A stretch of DNA of 64,000 nucleotides, from contig JABRWF010000002.1 of the NCBI GenBank assembly GCA_018343915.1, positions 2,666,001 to 2,730,000 of the forward strand, read 5' to 3'. Positions 49,039 through 60,238 of this stretch are shown here, in pieces; the stretch's first letter is position 1; each line of letters starts with the position of its first letter. Under the pieces are notes generated by a model. It had not been told where the DNA came from and searched no databases. It saw nothing but the letters and a program-made list of their open reading frames with translations. A program made the translations under genes and the position numbers. Origin of the DNA: Agroathelia rolfsii (taxonomy: Eukaryota; Basidiomycota; Agaricomycetes; Amylocorticiales; Amylocorticiaceae).

Positions 49039-49110
49039 GGCTTTGTAGTGTAGCGGTTATCACATGAGATTCTGATTCTCGGAATGCAGGTTCGACTCCT
49101 GCCAAGGCCT
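49039..49110 (+). tRNA. tRNA-Gln (anticodon CUG)
   Basis: The 72-nt sequence folds as a cloverleaf without intron. The acceptor stem pairs GGCTTTG with CAAGGCC (one G-U), the D arm is GTG-CAC, the anticodon stem TGAGA pairs with TCTCG around the loop TTCTGAT, and the T arm is GCAGG-TTCGACT-CCTGC. The anticodon CTG reads CAG glutamine codons. A run of five T at 49110-49114 follows and can end Pol III transcription. Internal A and B boxes lie in the D and T arms. Confidence 0.93.
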
Positions 49111-49203
49111 TTTTCGCATTCGTCCTTATTTTGTTTGAAAAGTTCAAACAAACTCCAGTGAGGTACAAGTGGTGTGCAAAAAAGAAGTCCACCCCCCTCC
49201 CCC

Positions 49204-49241
49204 GCGTGGTGGACTTTTTTTTTTTTTTTTAATTTTTTTTT
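49204..49241. repeat. Long T-rich tract
   Basis: Two T runs separated by AA follow the tRNA and lie in the 3' flank of the next minus-strand gene. No further function is visible. Confidence 0.7.
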
Positions 49242-49377
49242 GGCATGTTCTGAGGTTGACAAATCCTTTTCAAGCCTAGTGAATCACGGACCTCGTAAAG
49301 TAAACAGTTAATTGTGATAGTATACTACAGTTACTTTTTAATATTCAAAACTTATATACAAGTACACTAGTACATTC

Positions 49378-51800
49378 TCATGTATATACTATGTGCCAAC
49401 CACCGTCGGTCTCACTCTCCGGTAGATCTCGCATGAACGGAATCTCATGTGGTATAGCATTCTCTCTCCCTTCAACAACTTTAACTCTACGTTTTGCTTC
49501 TGATTGAGCTTCTTGATACTTTCGCCGCGCACCCTCACTCTGCGACCTCCGACTTGGATGTGCAAAGAAGACTGCGTTGTGATCGCTGGGGTGGCTTGCA
49601 GGCGCGCTTTCATTAGGGGATATAAGGTCCAAGCGCGTGTGAGCTGCAGGGAGAGCACGACGGGTTAGCTTTTGAGCTACAGTTTCTGGCGGAACTGGGC
49701 AGCCGCAATTAACGTAGGGTACATGGAATCTGGACTAAATACAGTTGGTGCTGTGTTAGTATATGAAAGGTCGTGTTAGGTACAATAATTACCCACCTGC
49801 CATGCGTTGCAGGTTTTCTGGAATGCATCTGCGAGAAACATCTCATCAACTTTGTCTCTACTGCTTGAAGTATCAGATAAACAAGCATCTAATGTCAAAA
49901 AAAGAAGGATGGACTCAACTGGTTCACAAAGCGGCCTACCCATCTTTCACAATCGTACGCGTATCCATGTGTTGTCAGCTGATGCGTGTGCCACACGAGA
50001 TCAATGTCAAGCGTCGGTATATAGAATGCCTCTACGGAGGATGAGGCGATCAAGTCAAGGAAACTATACACGCTCAAGGTCTAAGAAACCAAAAAAAGAT
50101 TTTTCACAATTCAAAGACAGCGATACTTACGCATGGTACCGATTGATAGCGCTCTCAAGCATACGGGTGGATTTCATTGTATCAAGACAGCCTATTTCAT
50201 TCAATTTATCTATAAACGAGCTATGCCGCAGTGTCTGATTGGCATAATTTAGCTTTTGAATATGCATAATTGTAGATAGATCAGCCTGAGACTTACAGTG
50301 CCAACCAAGTCGACAGAAAAGGGCCTATCATCAAGATAGGCACCGCGTATCCGGTCTGGACTATTCCAGTGAGTGTTTTAACTGTGAACAGCAGGATCAA
50401 AAAAGAGCCACGGGTACTACTCACAGCTGCTCGGCAATCGTCTTTAGCCTCCAACACATGAGTGTGCGTATGCCATCCATAGACCACTTAGCGTTTTCAC
50501 ATATTTTCGTTCGCCATTCTTCTTTAGATAGGACCTTAGTCTTATCTACAGCCGCATTTCCCTGCTGTCGAATAAGTGACGCATTATGCGCGGCAGTTAT
50601 CGATGACCTGGATACTACGGGATGCTGGGATAATGTAGAAAGGGAGAGTATAGCTGTCTTAGTCAGTCGGGCGCGGTTAAGATTGTGAGCGCATGTGGGT
50701 GTCCAAATTGAACCTCTGATAGTAGACATTAGGATTCGGGTTAATATGATACAAACGTATGAGCTCACGCTAGGTATGCTCCAAGGAACCCCGGGCTTTC
50801 GTTGTTATTTTCACTGGTTAGATCTTGAAGAAACCTAGCGAAGCCAAGGGCGTCTTTGGTGATGATGAAAGAACATGCAGAGTTCTTACAGCGAGCTTTG
50901 AATCCGGGTTCGCCGTATCCCGTTCCCGCATCATTCCAGAATTCTAGTTCGGTTTGTGTTCTCAGCAGAGGATTTGAAACCAATACCTTCAACAAACAGT
51001 GCTTACGAATCGCCTGTGAGTAACGGCACTTTGGGCATGTAATTTCTCTATGAGTCAACTGAGCAGCAGCCTCGAAAGGGTCGAAGAAAGTTCTCGTTTT
51101 TTGAATCCAAGAACCAACACATTTCTCTGTTGGCGGAAGATTCACGAGTTGTGTTAACTGGATCTGGATCATCAACAAGAAATCAAATAAGCTTTTTGCG
51201 ATGTCACAAGCGAAGGGTAATAGCGTTCACAAGAGATGAAGAGAATATGTCGCTCTGCAAACGTAAGTTGAAGCAAGTCGGTACACGCATACAGTCTTCT
51301 GTGAACCATCCTGGTACAAGCAGATAAGCGTGCCAGACCATGAGGACATCTAGAGGTGGTAAATCTTCCTCGAAGAAAGCAGGGCTAGGCTTGTATTTGA
51401 TCTCTGCACAGAACCTCTCGAACCTTTGATTCAATACCGAGAGAATGCACTCATGTTAGCTTCTGCACAAGCGCTCAAGCAGTCCTGATGCGTAAAACCT
51501 TTCAACAGCTAGATTTACAAAACATATCCATCGCTTTTGTGGGCTCATGTTGTGGGCCCACATTGGTAACCGGGTCAAATCTGATCCAGACTCTACAGAG
51601 TGACGAAACGACCGGAAGGTCGATAGCAAATCGATATGCGCCCTGACATGGTCCGGTTTGACTAGTGGATGGTCCAACTTTTTGCCATTGATAGAACCCT
51701 TGAAATGGAAGTCTTCGGCATATACGGGCGGTGGAGAGTCACTGCTACCAGTAGACCCGTCCGCACTGGCAACGTTAGCATAGGAGGGGAGTTCGGACAT
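49378..51800 (-). CDS. GRDP-like (DUF1399) protein
   Basis: Starts MSELPSYANVASADGSTGSS at 51800 and ends WHIVYT with TGA at 49378, in about eight exons. Two copies of the family hallmark are visible: LPPLDVLMVWHAYLLVPGWFTEDC and, near the end, TLDIDLVWHTHQLTTHGYAYDC. Other pieces are the CPKC zinc-like pair in REITCPKCRYSQ, GYGEPGFKARCKNSAC, and the closing VPYVNCGCPVP. The family (glycine-rich domain containing protein, DUF1399) is known from plants and fungi, where it is tied to stress and growth but has no settled biochemistry. Exon borders around 51200 and 50050 are approximate. Confidence 0.75.
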
Positions 51801-52299
51801 TGGGAGAATACAGTAAAGAAATGATAATTAAGCCAGCCGGGTTTAGGTTTTCCTCAGACCTATTCATATATGATGTGCGGCGCAGGACGAGTCATTCGCT
51901 ACAGGCACGAATGATATGGGTGACAAATCAAGTTCGGAGGCGAAGTATAACGTGAACAGCATGATGAGACATCTTGAGTATTGCAGAAGAGTATTTACAG
52001 TCAGTCGTCAGCAGTATTGCAACCGCGAGAGATTTGTGCACTGTTGCATCATGGCCATGAAGTATTCTGTTATTTCATGGCCTTTTCGGCATTTCGGATT
52101 AGCAGCCAACAGTCACAGTGGCAGCGAAAGCAGGCCGCCCCGGCAAAATGGTTAAATGTCGTCTTGTTACCCATCATTCGAGATCATAGCCCTCCACTTT
52201 CGCAACTATGGCGTAGTTAGAAGTACAATGGCGATTACTCCTATGATCGTTTATAAGGAGCGTTCAATAGACCATTTCGTAGCATACGTATCATAAATC
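51801..52299. other. Divergent promoter region, GRDP-like and TauD-like genes
   Basis: No gene is seen. Both neighbours start from this 0.5-kb stretch. Confidence 0.5.
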
Positions 52300-53642
52300 A
52301 TGTCTGCTACTGAGACTATCACTGCAACTTCCCCTGGCGCTCCAGTTGAAGAGAAGAAGCAGGAGACTCACGGCTCTCTAAACGTAGAGGCGCAGGAGCC
52401 GTACCGCTATGCACATCTTCTCCCCACCTTCACGCCCTCTTCATATCCACCCCTGACCCCTTTTGAGCATGTTGATCCGGGTCATAGAGCGCTATCTCAT
52501 CCAGATCCGACAGCATTTCTTGCTTCGGCTACGAGTGTTGCTGATATTACCCCCACACTCGGTACGGAAGTGCGAGGTGTCAATCTTGCACGCCTGAATT
52601 CGGATGAACGTGACGAGCTGGCGCTCTTAGTCGCTAGAAGAGGTCTTGCGGTTTTCAGGGGTATGTATACGTCACCCTCCCAACCCATTTAAGTAGGACT
52701 TTAAGCATTCGCAATCTCTTGATAGGCCAGTCTGATTTCATCGATCAGGACCCAGAGAGATACAAGGAATGGGGCAGATATTTTGGAAGGTGTGTCAGAT
52801 CCAATGTCAGCCTCTCTGTGGAACAAATCAATTTATCATGGCATTTCAGGCTTCATATTCACCCAACATCCGGACATCCGACTGGTCTTCCGGAGATTCA
52901 TCTTGTATACCGGTGAGTCCAGTGTCTGGACGATAGTCGCTACTCCCTCATTGCGTACATTCAGAGACGCCAATTCCACGTTCAATTTTGAGCGGTCAGA
53001 GTCGACGACATCGACTGTCTGGCACTCTGATGTCTCTTACGAACTCCAACCTCCGGGGTTGACAACATTTTTCCTATTGGCACAGCCCAAAACGGGAGGA
53101 GACACGCTCTTTACGAATCAATCCACAACACTCTCTAAGCTTTCACCTTCTTTCGTTGCCTTCCTGCGCACACTAAGTGCAGTACACAGCGGGGTTGAGC
53201 AGGCAGAATATAGCCGCAGAGGGAATCGGGGAGGCATTGTGCGTCGTGAGCCCGTAGAGAACGTACATCCCATCGTACGCAGGCACCCGGTCACCGGTGC
53301 AGAAGCTTTATATGTGAATAGGCAGTTCACACGTAGAATCGTCGGGCTAAAGAAAGAGGAGTCCGATACCATCCTCGAATTTTTGTACAATCACATCGAG
53401 CGTGCTGGAGATTGTCAAGCCCGTGTGAGGTGGGAGCCGGGTACAGTCGTCCTGTGGGACAATCGGATCACAGCGCATGTAAGTCCACACTGATCAGGGT
53501 CGAGATCATCCCATACGTAGTGCACCGCTGATCCATGGCCGTTTTTCAGTCTGCGATTATAGACTTTCAGATTGGCGAGTCAAAAGAACGAAGGCACGGC
53601 GCGAGAATCACACCTCAAGCGGAGCGGCCTATTTCAGCCTAA
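52300..53642 (+). CDS. TauD/TfdA-type 2-oxoglutarate dioxygenase
   Basis: Starts MSATETITATSPGAPVEEKK at 52300 and ends PQAERPISA at 53642, with introns near 52665, 52800, 52915 and 53480. Conserved parts are LGTEVRGVNLARLN, RRGLAVFRGQ, the iron-binding HxD in TVWHSDVSYE, GGDTLFTNQ, and the distal His plus 2-oxoglutarate Arg region in WDNRITAHSA and RRHGARITP. The family uses Fe(II) and 2-oxoglutarate to hydroxylate substrates; yeast Jlp1 and bacterial TauD release sulfite from sulfonates. A role in sulfonate use is likely but the substrate is not shown by the sequence. No neighbour suggests a pathway. Confidence 0.85.
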
Positions 53643-54525
53643 CAGGTTTATGTTCCCGAGTTGCTCGTTTTTCTAGTCCTTCTTGTGTCAGTACACTTTG
53701 CTTGTCACAGAAGCTTGAGTTCAAATGATTGTTGTCTAATGCATGAATGTGAGTCAGTGTATAGTCTGAGAGAAGGGAGACTATGTCCGGAAGTAAAAGC
53801 TAAGTTCCTGATCGGATCTGTTTGTTTCCGAAGCTCCGGGCGGCGGATCCGAGATATCCGAGCTCTCTTTTGTCTTGCATTTCATCATGAGACATCCATG
53901 TGCCTAATAGTGCCTTCTCAGGCTATCGCTCCCAATTGTTGTCCATTTCAAGCAAACCCAAACCCTGCTCTCGTGCTTGGGCGGCGCTCTCAACCTGCTG
54001 GAAGACTTTATTGTGGGTTGTGTTATTGGCTACAATCCAGTTCGTGGTTTAGCAGCACCTGGCAGTCATTTACCGTCAGGCTCCAAGCTTTGGGTCGTGG
54101 TCTTCACTTGCTTTTTGTGATATCACAAATCACCGCATTGAGAAACCACAAAGAAAAACGTGGTAGTTGTGTGCTTCTGGCCATGCTGATGAAATCGCTT
54201 GGTCCCGACTTCTTGACGTCTCTGACAATACGCCATTTCCCGCACTGAACCCGTTATTGTTATGCACCACTTCGATTTCTTGAGCGATCACGACCTGCAA
54301 TGGATCTAGGACAGCCTAATTCTGGTCTTATTTGAATATCCGAGGCTGTCATGGCATCAAAAACCATAAGTGTCCCAGACAATAAGCATTCCGATAGTTT
54401 AAAGGTCATTGCTGTCTCAACGAGCTAGACATCCACCCTCCCCCCGCCCTCTCCCGCCCCTCTCCTTTATTCTTGGCCGTCGTACATTTTTATCTCCTCA
54501 TCGACGTGCTACATAGATATTCAGG
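53643..54525. other. Intergenic, OPT promoter region
   Basis: An open frame at 53661-54248 has no ATG start, no family resemblance and a Cys/Ser-rich random look, so I do not call it. Near 53850 there is a CGGAT-ATCCG spaced inverted repeat, a shape used by zinc-cluster regulators, unsupported otherwise. Confidence 0.4.
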
Positions 54526-57307
54526 ATGGAAGCTCCCACTGTTGAGTATGGTAACAGCGCTAGCGCTTCGGATCTTTTCTCCATTCCCCAGTTCCTCCAC
54601 CGTCGCAATCCCGATGTGCCCACCGATGTCGAGGACAACCATTTCGATCCCTTGGAACATCTAAATGACCCCAACTTTGACATCAAAGGGGCTATGGCAG
54701 GGAAATCTATGCCCAGCCGCGAGAGTATCGAACTTGGTGACAAGCATAAGCACTTTTCTGGGGACTACACCCCTACCGCCTCCATGTATGATAAGACGGA
54801 CGCAGAGAACTCATCTATGAGATATTCCACTGCTGATAGTCGCTCGGATGCCCCCTTTTCCGATGGCGTTGCTTTTGATGAGTGAGTCACTCTAATGTCC
54901 AATCTTATGGCTTCATCACTCATGTTATGATTGCAGCGAATCTCCTTATCCCGAAGTTCGCGCCGCTGTGTCGAGTGTCGACGATCCTTCTATGCCTGTC
55001 AACACGTTCAGGATGTGGTTCTTGGGCATTCTGTACAGTATCGTCATCTCTGGCTTGAATCAGTTCTTTTCGATGCGCTGTATGTTTTATCTTATCTCGG
55101 CTTCTATACAACTCTTTTCTAAACCCACCTATTTCAGACCCATCGGTCATCATCACTGGTATCGTCTGCCAGCTTACGGCTTTGCCTCTCGGAAGGGCTT
55201 TAGAGAAGATTCTGCCTACTACGCGCTTCCGCACGTTTGGCTACACTTGGTCACTCAACCCCGGTCCATTCACGATCAAGGAGCATGTCTGCATTACAGT
55301 CATGGCTAATGTTGTGTACTCTGGAGCTTATGCCACCGATATCATCGCTACTCAGAAGGCCTTCTACGACCAGCAGGTCTCCTTCGCTTATCAGATCCTG
55401 CTTGTTCTCGGGACGCAAATGATCGGTTTCTCCTTCTCCGGATTTTTGCGCCAATACATTGTATGGCCTGCTAGCATGATCTGGCCTGGTGCGCTCGTCA
55501 GCTCAGCATTATTTAACACACTGCACAAGAACTACGGCCGCCGCGAGCGCAGCCACATCTCGCGCGAACGTTTCTTCCTCATCGCCATGGCCTGCAGCTT
55601 CTTCTGGTACTTCATCCCTGGCTATCTCTTCACGGCCTTGAGCGTGTTCAACTGGGCGTGCTGGATTGCGCCCAACAACATCGTCGTTAATACGCTCTTC
55701 GGAACGAACACTGGGCTTGGAATGGGCATTCTTACATTCGACTGGTCGATGATCGCTTACGTCGGTAGTCCCCTCGTCACGCCCTGGTGGTCCGAGGCCA
55801 ACACTGGCGTCGCCATGATTTTCTTCTTCTGGATTCTTGCGCCTATCCTTTACTGTAAGTTTTCCGTCCAGTATTGTATGGATCGTATGATTCGCTAATA
55901 TAGATCTAACGACAGTCACCAACACTTGGAATTTCGCATACCTGCCCGCTTCTACGTACGAAGCCTTCGATAACACCGGGGCTGTGTACGACCCTACTCA
56001 GATCGTCACCAATGGTGTCTTCGATGTTGAGAAATACCGGGCTTACTCCCCTGTATTTGTATCGACTACGCTGGCTATTGCTTATGGTTTGGCCTTTGCC
56101 TCCTTCTCCGCCGTTGTTGTGCACACATTCTGTGAGTTGTTGTCTTTCCTATCCAGCCCCACACAAGACTGACAATGTCGACATAGTGTGGTTCCGTCAT
56201 GACATTGCCCGCCGCTTCAACTCCTCTCTAAGGGATGAACGTGATATTCACTCGCGCCTTATGCTTTCCTACCCTGAAGTTCCTCGCTGGTGGTATGCCA
56301 TCCTCGGTCTCGGTGCCTTCGTAATGCTTGTTATCGCTATCGAGATCTTCCCCACCGGCATGCCTGTGTGGGCGGCCATCTTGGCAATCATCACTGCCTT
56401 CGTTCTTTCTCTTCCCTTGGGTATGCTTCAAGCTATTACAAACCAGACCATTGCACTCGAAGTCATGCATGAGATGGTTGCTGGATATATCATGCCCGGT
56501 CACCCCATTGCCAACATGATCTATAAGGCCGTTGCATACATCGGTGCCAGCCAGGCCGTGAGCTTCAGTGGAGATCTCAAGCTCGGTCACTACATGAAGA
56601 TCCCCCCTCGCATGATGTTTGCTTGCCAATGCGTTGCTGCCGTCGTCAGCTGCTTTGTAGTCACTGGCGTGCAGGACTGGATGTTCGCTAACATCCCCGA
56701 TTTCTGCACTGAGACTCAGGCTAATGGATTTATCTGCCCTTCCACTAACACCTTTGCGACTGCGTCGCTCATTTGGGGTGGTGTTGGACCTCGTCGTCTC
56801 TTTACTCCTGGCTCCATGTAAGTTTACTCCACGTCGCTTTATCATGTTCATAACTGACATCATTGCAGGTACTCTCCTCTGCTCTGGTTCTTCCTCATCG
56901 GTGCATTGCTCCCCATCCCCTTCTACTTTCTTGCGAAGCGTTATCCCCTTTCCTTCTTCCGCTATGTCAACATCCCCGTCTTCTTTGCTGGTGTTGGCGC
57001 CCTCCCACCTGCCAGCGTCATCAACTACTCTTCGTGGCTCATCGTCGGTTTCATCTTCAACTGGTTCATGCGCCGCTTCCACTTCCGCTGGTGGATGCGC
57101 TACAACTACATCCTCAGTGCCGCCCTGGACTCGGGTCTGGCTATCAGCATGATCGTCATCTTCTTCGCGCTCCAAATGCCGAAGGGCGGTGTCAACGTCA
57201 GTTGGTGGGGTAACAACTTCTGGATGACGACCGCGGATGCCAACGGTATCCCATTGAAGTCTCTCTCGGCGAGCCAGCCTACGTTTGGACCCTCAACTTG
57301 GTCTTAA
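54526..57307 (+). CDS. OPT-family oligopeptide transporter
   Basis: Starts MEAPTVEYGNSASASDLFSI at 54526 and ends TFGPSTWS with TAA at 57307. An acidic, Ser-rich cytosolic N-terminus of about 120 residues leads into some 14-16 membrane helices. Family marks are SLNPGPFTIKEH (the NPG motif), NQFFSMRYPSV, GYTWSLNPGP, KLGHYMKIPPRMMF (the KIPPR motif) and the closing CRMN-like R-rich loop. Introns near 54880, 55085, 55855, 56130 and 56820 keep frame. OPT proteins import tetra- and pentapeptides, or glutathione or siderophore-like metal conjugates, by proton symport at the plasma membrane. The exact substrate is unknown. Length is roughly 830 residues. Confidence 0.92.
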
Positions 57308-57918
57308 AGAACTATATAGATTACGGGGCACACTCAGTTCTTCGCCTATTCTCTTAACATCTGTCTTTTATATCTGTAGTCTTAGCATCATGATCTTAAA
57401 CCGCGCACCTTTCTTCCTGCTATATGTATTATAATCAGTCTTTGAACATCTTTTGGATACCACTTCCCCTTTTCTTCTCCGTTCTTTTGGTTATAGCTTA
57501 TGGGGCACTTGTGCTTCTCTTTTTTCTTTCGCCATCCTTTTTTCTGCCTGTCCTTTTTGCGGTTGTAGTAAAATGGTGTAGTTTATATCATCCCCACCCC
57601 ACTTCTTCACGAAAACCATACTACGGATGGATGTCATTACATCTTTGCTCCTTGTCAATGAAATATCATGATAATTGAAGTTGACCTTGCGTTGATATGT
57701 GAAGCTGATATAAAAACAAGAACAATGCAATCAGCTGTATTGTCTTGCCTCATAATTGTGGGTGGTGTCAAGATCCGAACTGTATGACTACATGTTTACA
57801 TCTCATTGATCGTCTCTAAGGCATGAACGTGTTGGCATAATAAAGTAAATGCTAATGTGGAAGAACAAAGAGGAAAACAATAAGTAGAATATATCATACA
57901 TTGTTCGCAGGTAATGTA
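57308..57918. other. Convergent 3' regions, OPT and PRP17
   Basis: No gene is seen. T-rich sequence follows the transporter stop. Confidence 0.5.
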
Positions 57919-59946
57919 TCAATCCCATAACTTGATCAAACCGTCCCATGACGCCGTGATAACTTTGGACTATCAACCACAGCATCAGAACAATGGTCGA
58001 CCTCAGAAGCACTATAAATACTCACAGTTTCATGCGGAAGCCACTCATGCGCGATAACAACCTTGGAATGCGCACGTAGCCGACTCTTGATCCGGCCCGT
58101 CTTCCAATCCCAGAAGACGACGTTGCCTTCACCATCACCACTGCTGATCCACTTGCCGTCCGGCGAGAAGCCAACTTGGCAGGCAAAGCCAGCCACGCTG
58201 TGACCAGCGAAACGCTTCTTGCGATTTTGTCGGAAGTTGTCGGTACTGTACACGAGGATTTGGTTGTCCATAGATTGGGCGGCAAAATATTTTTCTATAA
58301 AAAATTTAAAATTGTAGCACTTTTTGGAGGATTAAGTTTTGAGACTTACTGGACGGGTGCAGCGTCACTGCTGGCATGGAGTGCATGTGTGGCTCGGCAA
58401 TATACTTAATAACAACAGGAATGTCGTAATCCCAGGCGCGAATAGTCTTGTCATCTGAGGTTGTGACAAAGCGACGGTTCTCGTCCACGAATGTGATGGT
58501 ATTAACAGGGCCAAGATGTTGATCATATTCTTGTGTAATTTCCCCCGAGTTCATGTCATACTGAGTAAAACGTGAGATACTGATTTCATATAAAGGTAAA
58601 TCAGGCCTACTTGGATGATTTTCTTATCCGACATTCCAGCCAAGAAGACATTTTGTTGATCGGGATGGAACCGTACGACATATGGCGTCTTACCGTTACT
58701 AAAGCGTTTCAGACACTGTCCAGTTTCTGTATCCCATAGCTTCATCTGCCGATCGTATGCGCAAGACAAGAACTGTCGTCCATCGTTAGAGAAGGTCACG
58801 TCCTTGACCGCCTTGCCATGGCCATGGAATGTACGAAGGCAGTTTCCATGGTTATAAACGTCCCATAGCTATTGAGCCCAGTCAGCAACCTCCATAATAG
58901 AATATTCCAATTAAAGACCTTGCGAACCTTAATCTTTGTGTCCATGGAACCACTGAGCAAGAGATGACCGCTCTCCGGGAACGTACGGATGACGGATACA
59001 CCTTGCGTATGGCCAGTCCAAGTATGGACACAGACCTTGGGAATGAAACATTCTTGTGAGCCAGTCTCGTTGGCTAAAGTCGAAGCCTCCGCGATAGGTG
59101 GGTGCATGTAAGTGCGCCCTTGGTAGTCTGTCATAGACTTGCCATGGAACACAGATGTCTCGTGACCGATGCCACCTTTTTTCGCGGCTGACTTCTTTGT
59201 CTTTTTGGGAGCCTCCGTCTCGGATTCTACTTCTTCAGACTCCTCGTCCTCCCGCAGCTCCTCCTCTGTTGGCTGATAAACCTTGGGTTCATCACCTTCC
59301 CACTTCGCCCACGGCCCTACGTAAGCGCCCTCGCCATCAACCACGTCCAAATCTCCCTTCGGCTTTCGCTTTCTTTTGAGCTCCTTCCTCTGTGTTTTAC
59401 TCGACCGTAGCATGTCAAGTGTAGTAAAACCATTAGCTTCAGCCTGGTCTAGCGCGCCCACGAACGCGGGTGCGTTAGGATCCATGGAAGGATTTGCAGA
59501 GTAACCAAGTATCGAATGTGTGAGATGTTGAGCGCGGAATGCATGCTCGGACATGGACTGTTCTTCAACATGTCCTGCGAGAGCGTTCTGGTTTAAGAAT
59601 CGATTGCGGTCCGCAAATGGGTTTTCCGGGCCTTGCAGTGGTAGCATCATGTCTGCATAGGGTATATTGACATTCATCTGCGTATCTGTAGGTCTGGTGA
59701 CCAGGGAAGTTTGATTCAAGGGATCCTAGAATGATCTACATGAGGGGCCTGTTGGTGCGCCAAACCAGATATCGAACTTACTTCTGCAAGAACATGGGGG
59801 GCCGAGGAGGGCACGATAGATGTAGTAGACGTAGACGACTCCCCGACGCGTGGTTTCTTGACTGAAGATATAGCAGAAATGCCAAAGACGTCCTGGGTGG
59901 TATCACCTGCATCCTCATCGGACGAATAGCCTTGGACGAGAGACAT
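57919..59946 (-). CDS. PRP17: Pre-mRNA splicing factor Prp17 (CDC40), WD40 protein
   Basis: Starts [15 protein letters not shown] at 59946 and ends GLIKLWD with TGA at 57919. The N-terminal half is disordered with the conserved [16 protein letters not shown] and TYMHPP elements of Prp17; an acidic/Lys stretch lies around 59200-59300. The C-terminal half holds WD40 repeats, for example [53 protein letters not shown] and [15 protein letters not shown]. Introns near 59790-59730, 58870-58930, 58560-58620, 58290-58350 and 57960-58030 interrupt it. Prp17 joins the spliceosome for the second catalytic step in the nucleus. Confidence 0.92.
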
Positions 59947-60238
59947 GACTTATGTGGCTTGCTTGAGAGCAGGTGCGTGATGGCGTGACATGGTGTTACC
60001 GTGACGTGTTTGTGGCGCCTGCAAGTGCGATGCTATGGAACCGTGACAGGACACATCTCTTTACCAGGAACACCGCTGACTGATCTCCAGACTTTCTTTG
60101 CCACCTATATTCGCACCTAGTCTACGACACGGAAACGACGTTGGCTGTCTCAACGCATAGCTCTGCCGGATACGTCTTTTGTATACCGCTCTCTCTCCCG
60201 TCGGAACCCGCTGCGATTTATCACCGGCAACATCTTAG

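Noticed and set aside
53661..54248. 195-codon plus-strand open frame upstream of the OPT gene
   Set aside because: It has no ATG start, no family resemblance and no conserved-looking segments.
56228..57175. 315-codon open frame on the minus strand
   Set aside because: It lies fully antisense to the OPT transporter and has an Asp/Glu/His-rich composition that mirrors its codons.
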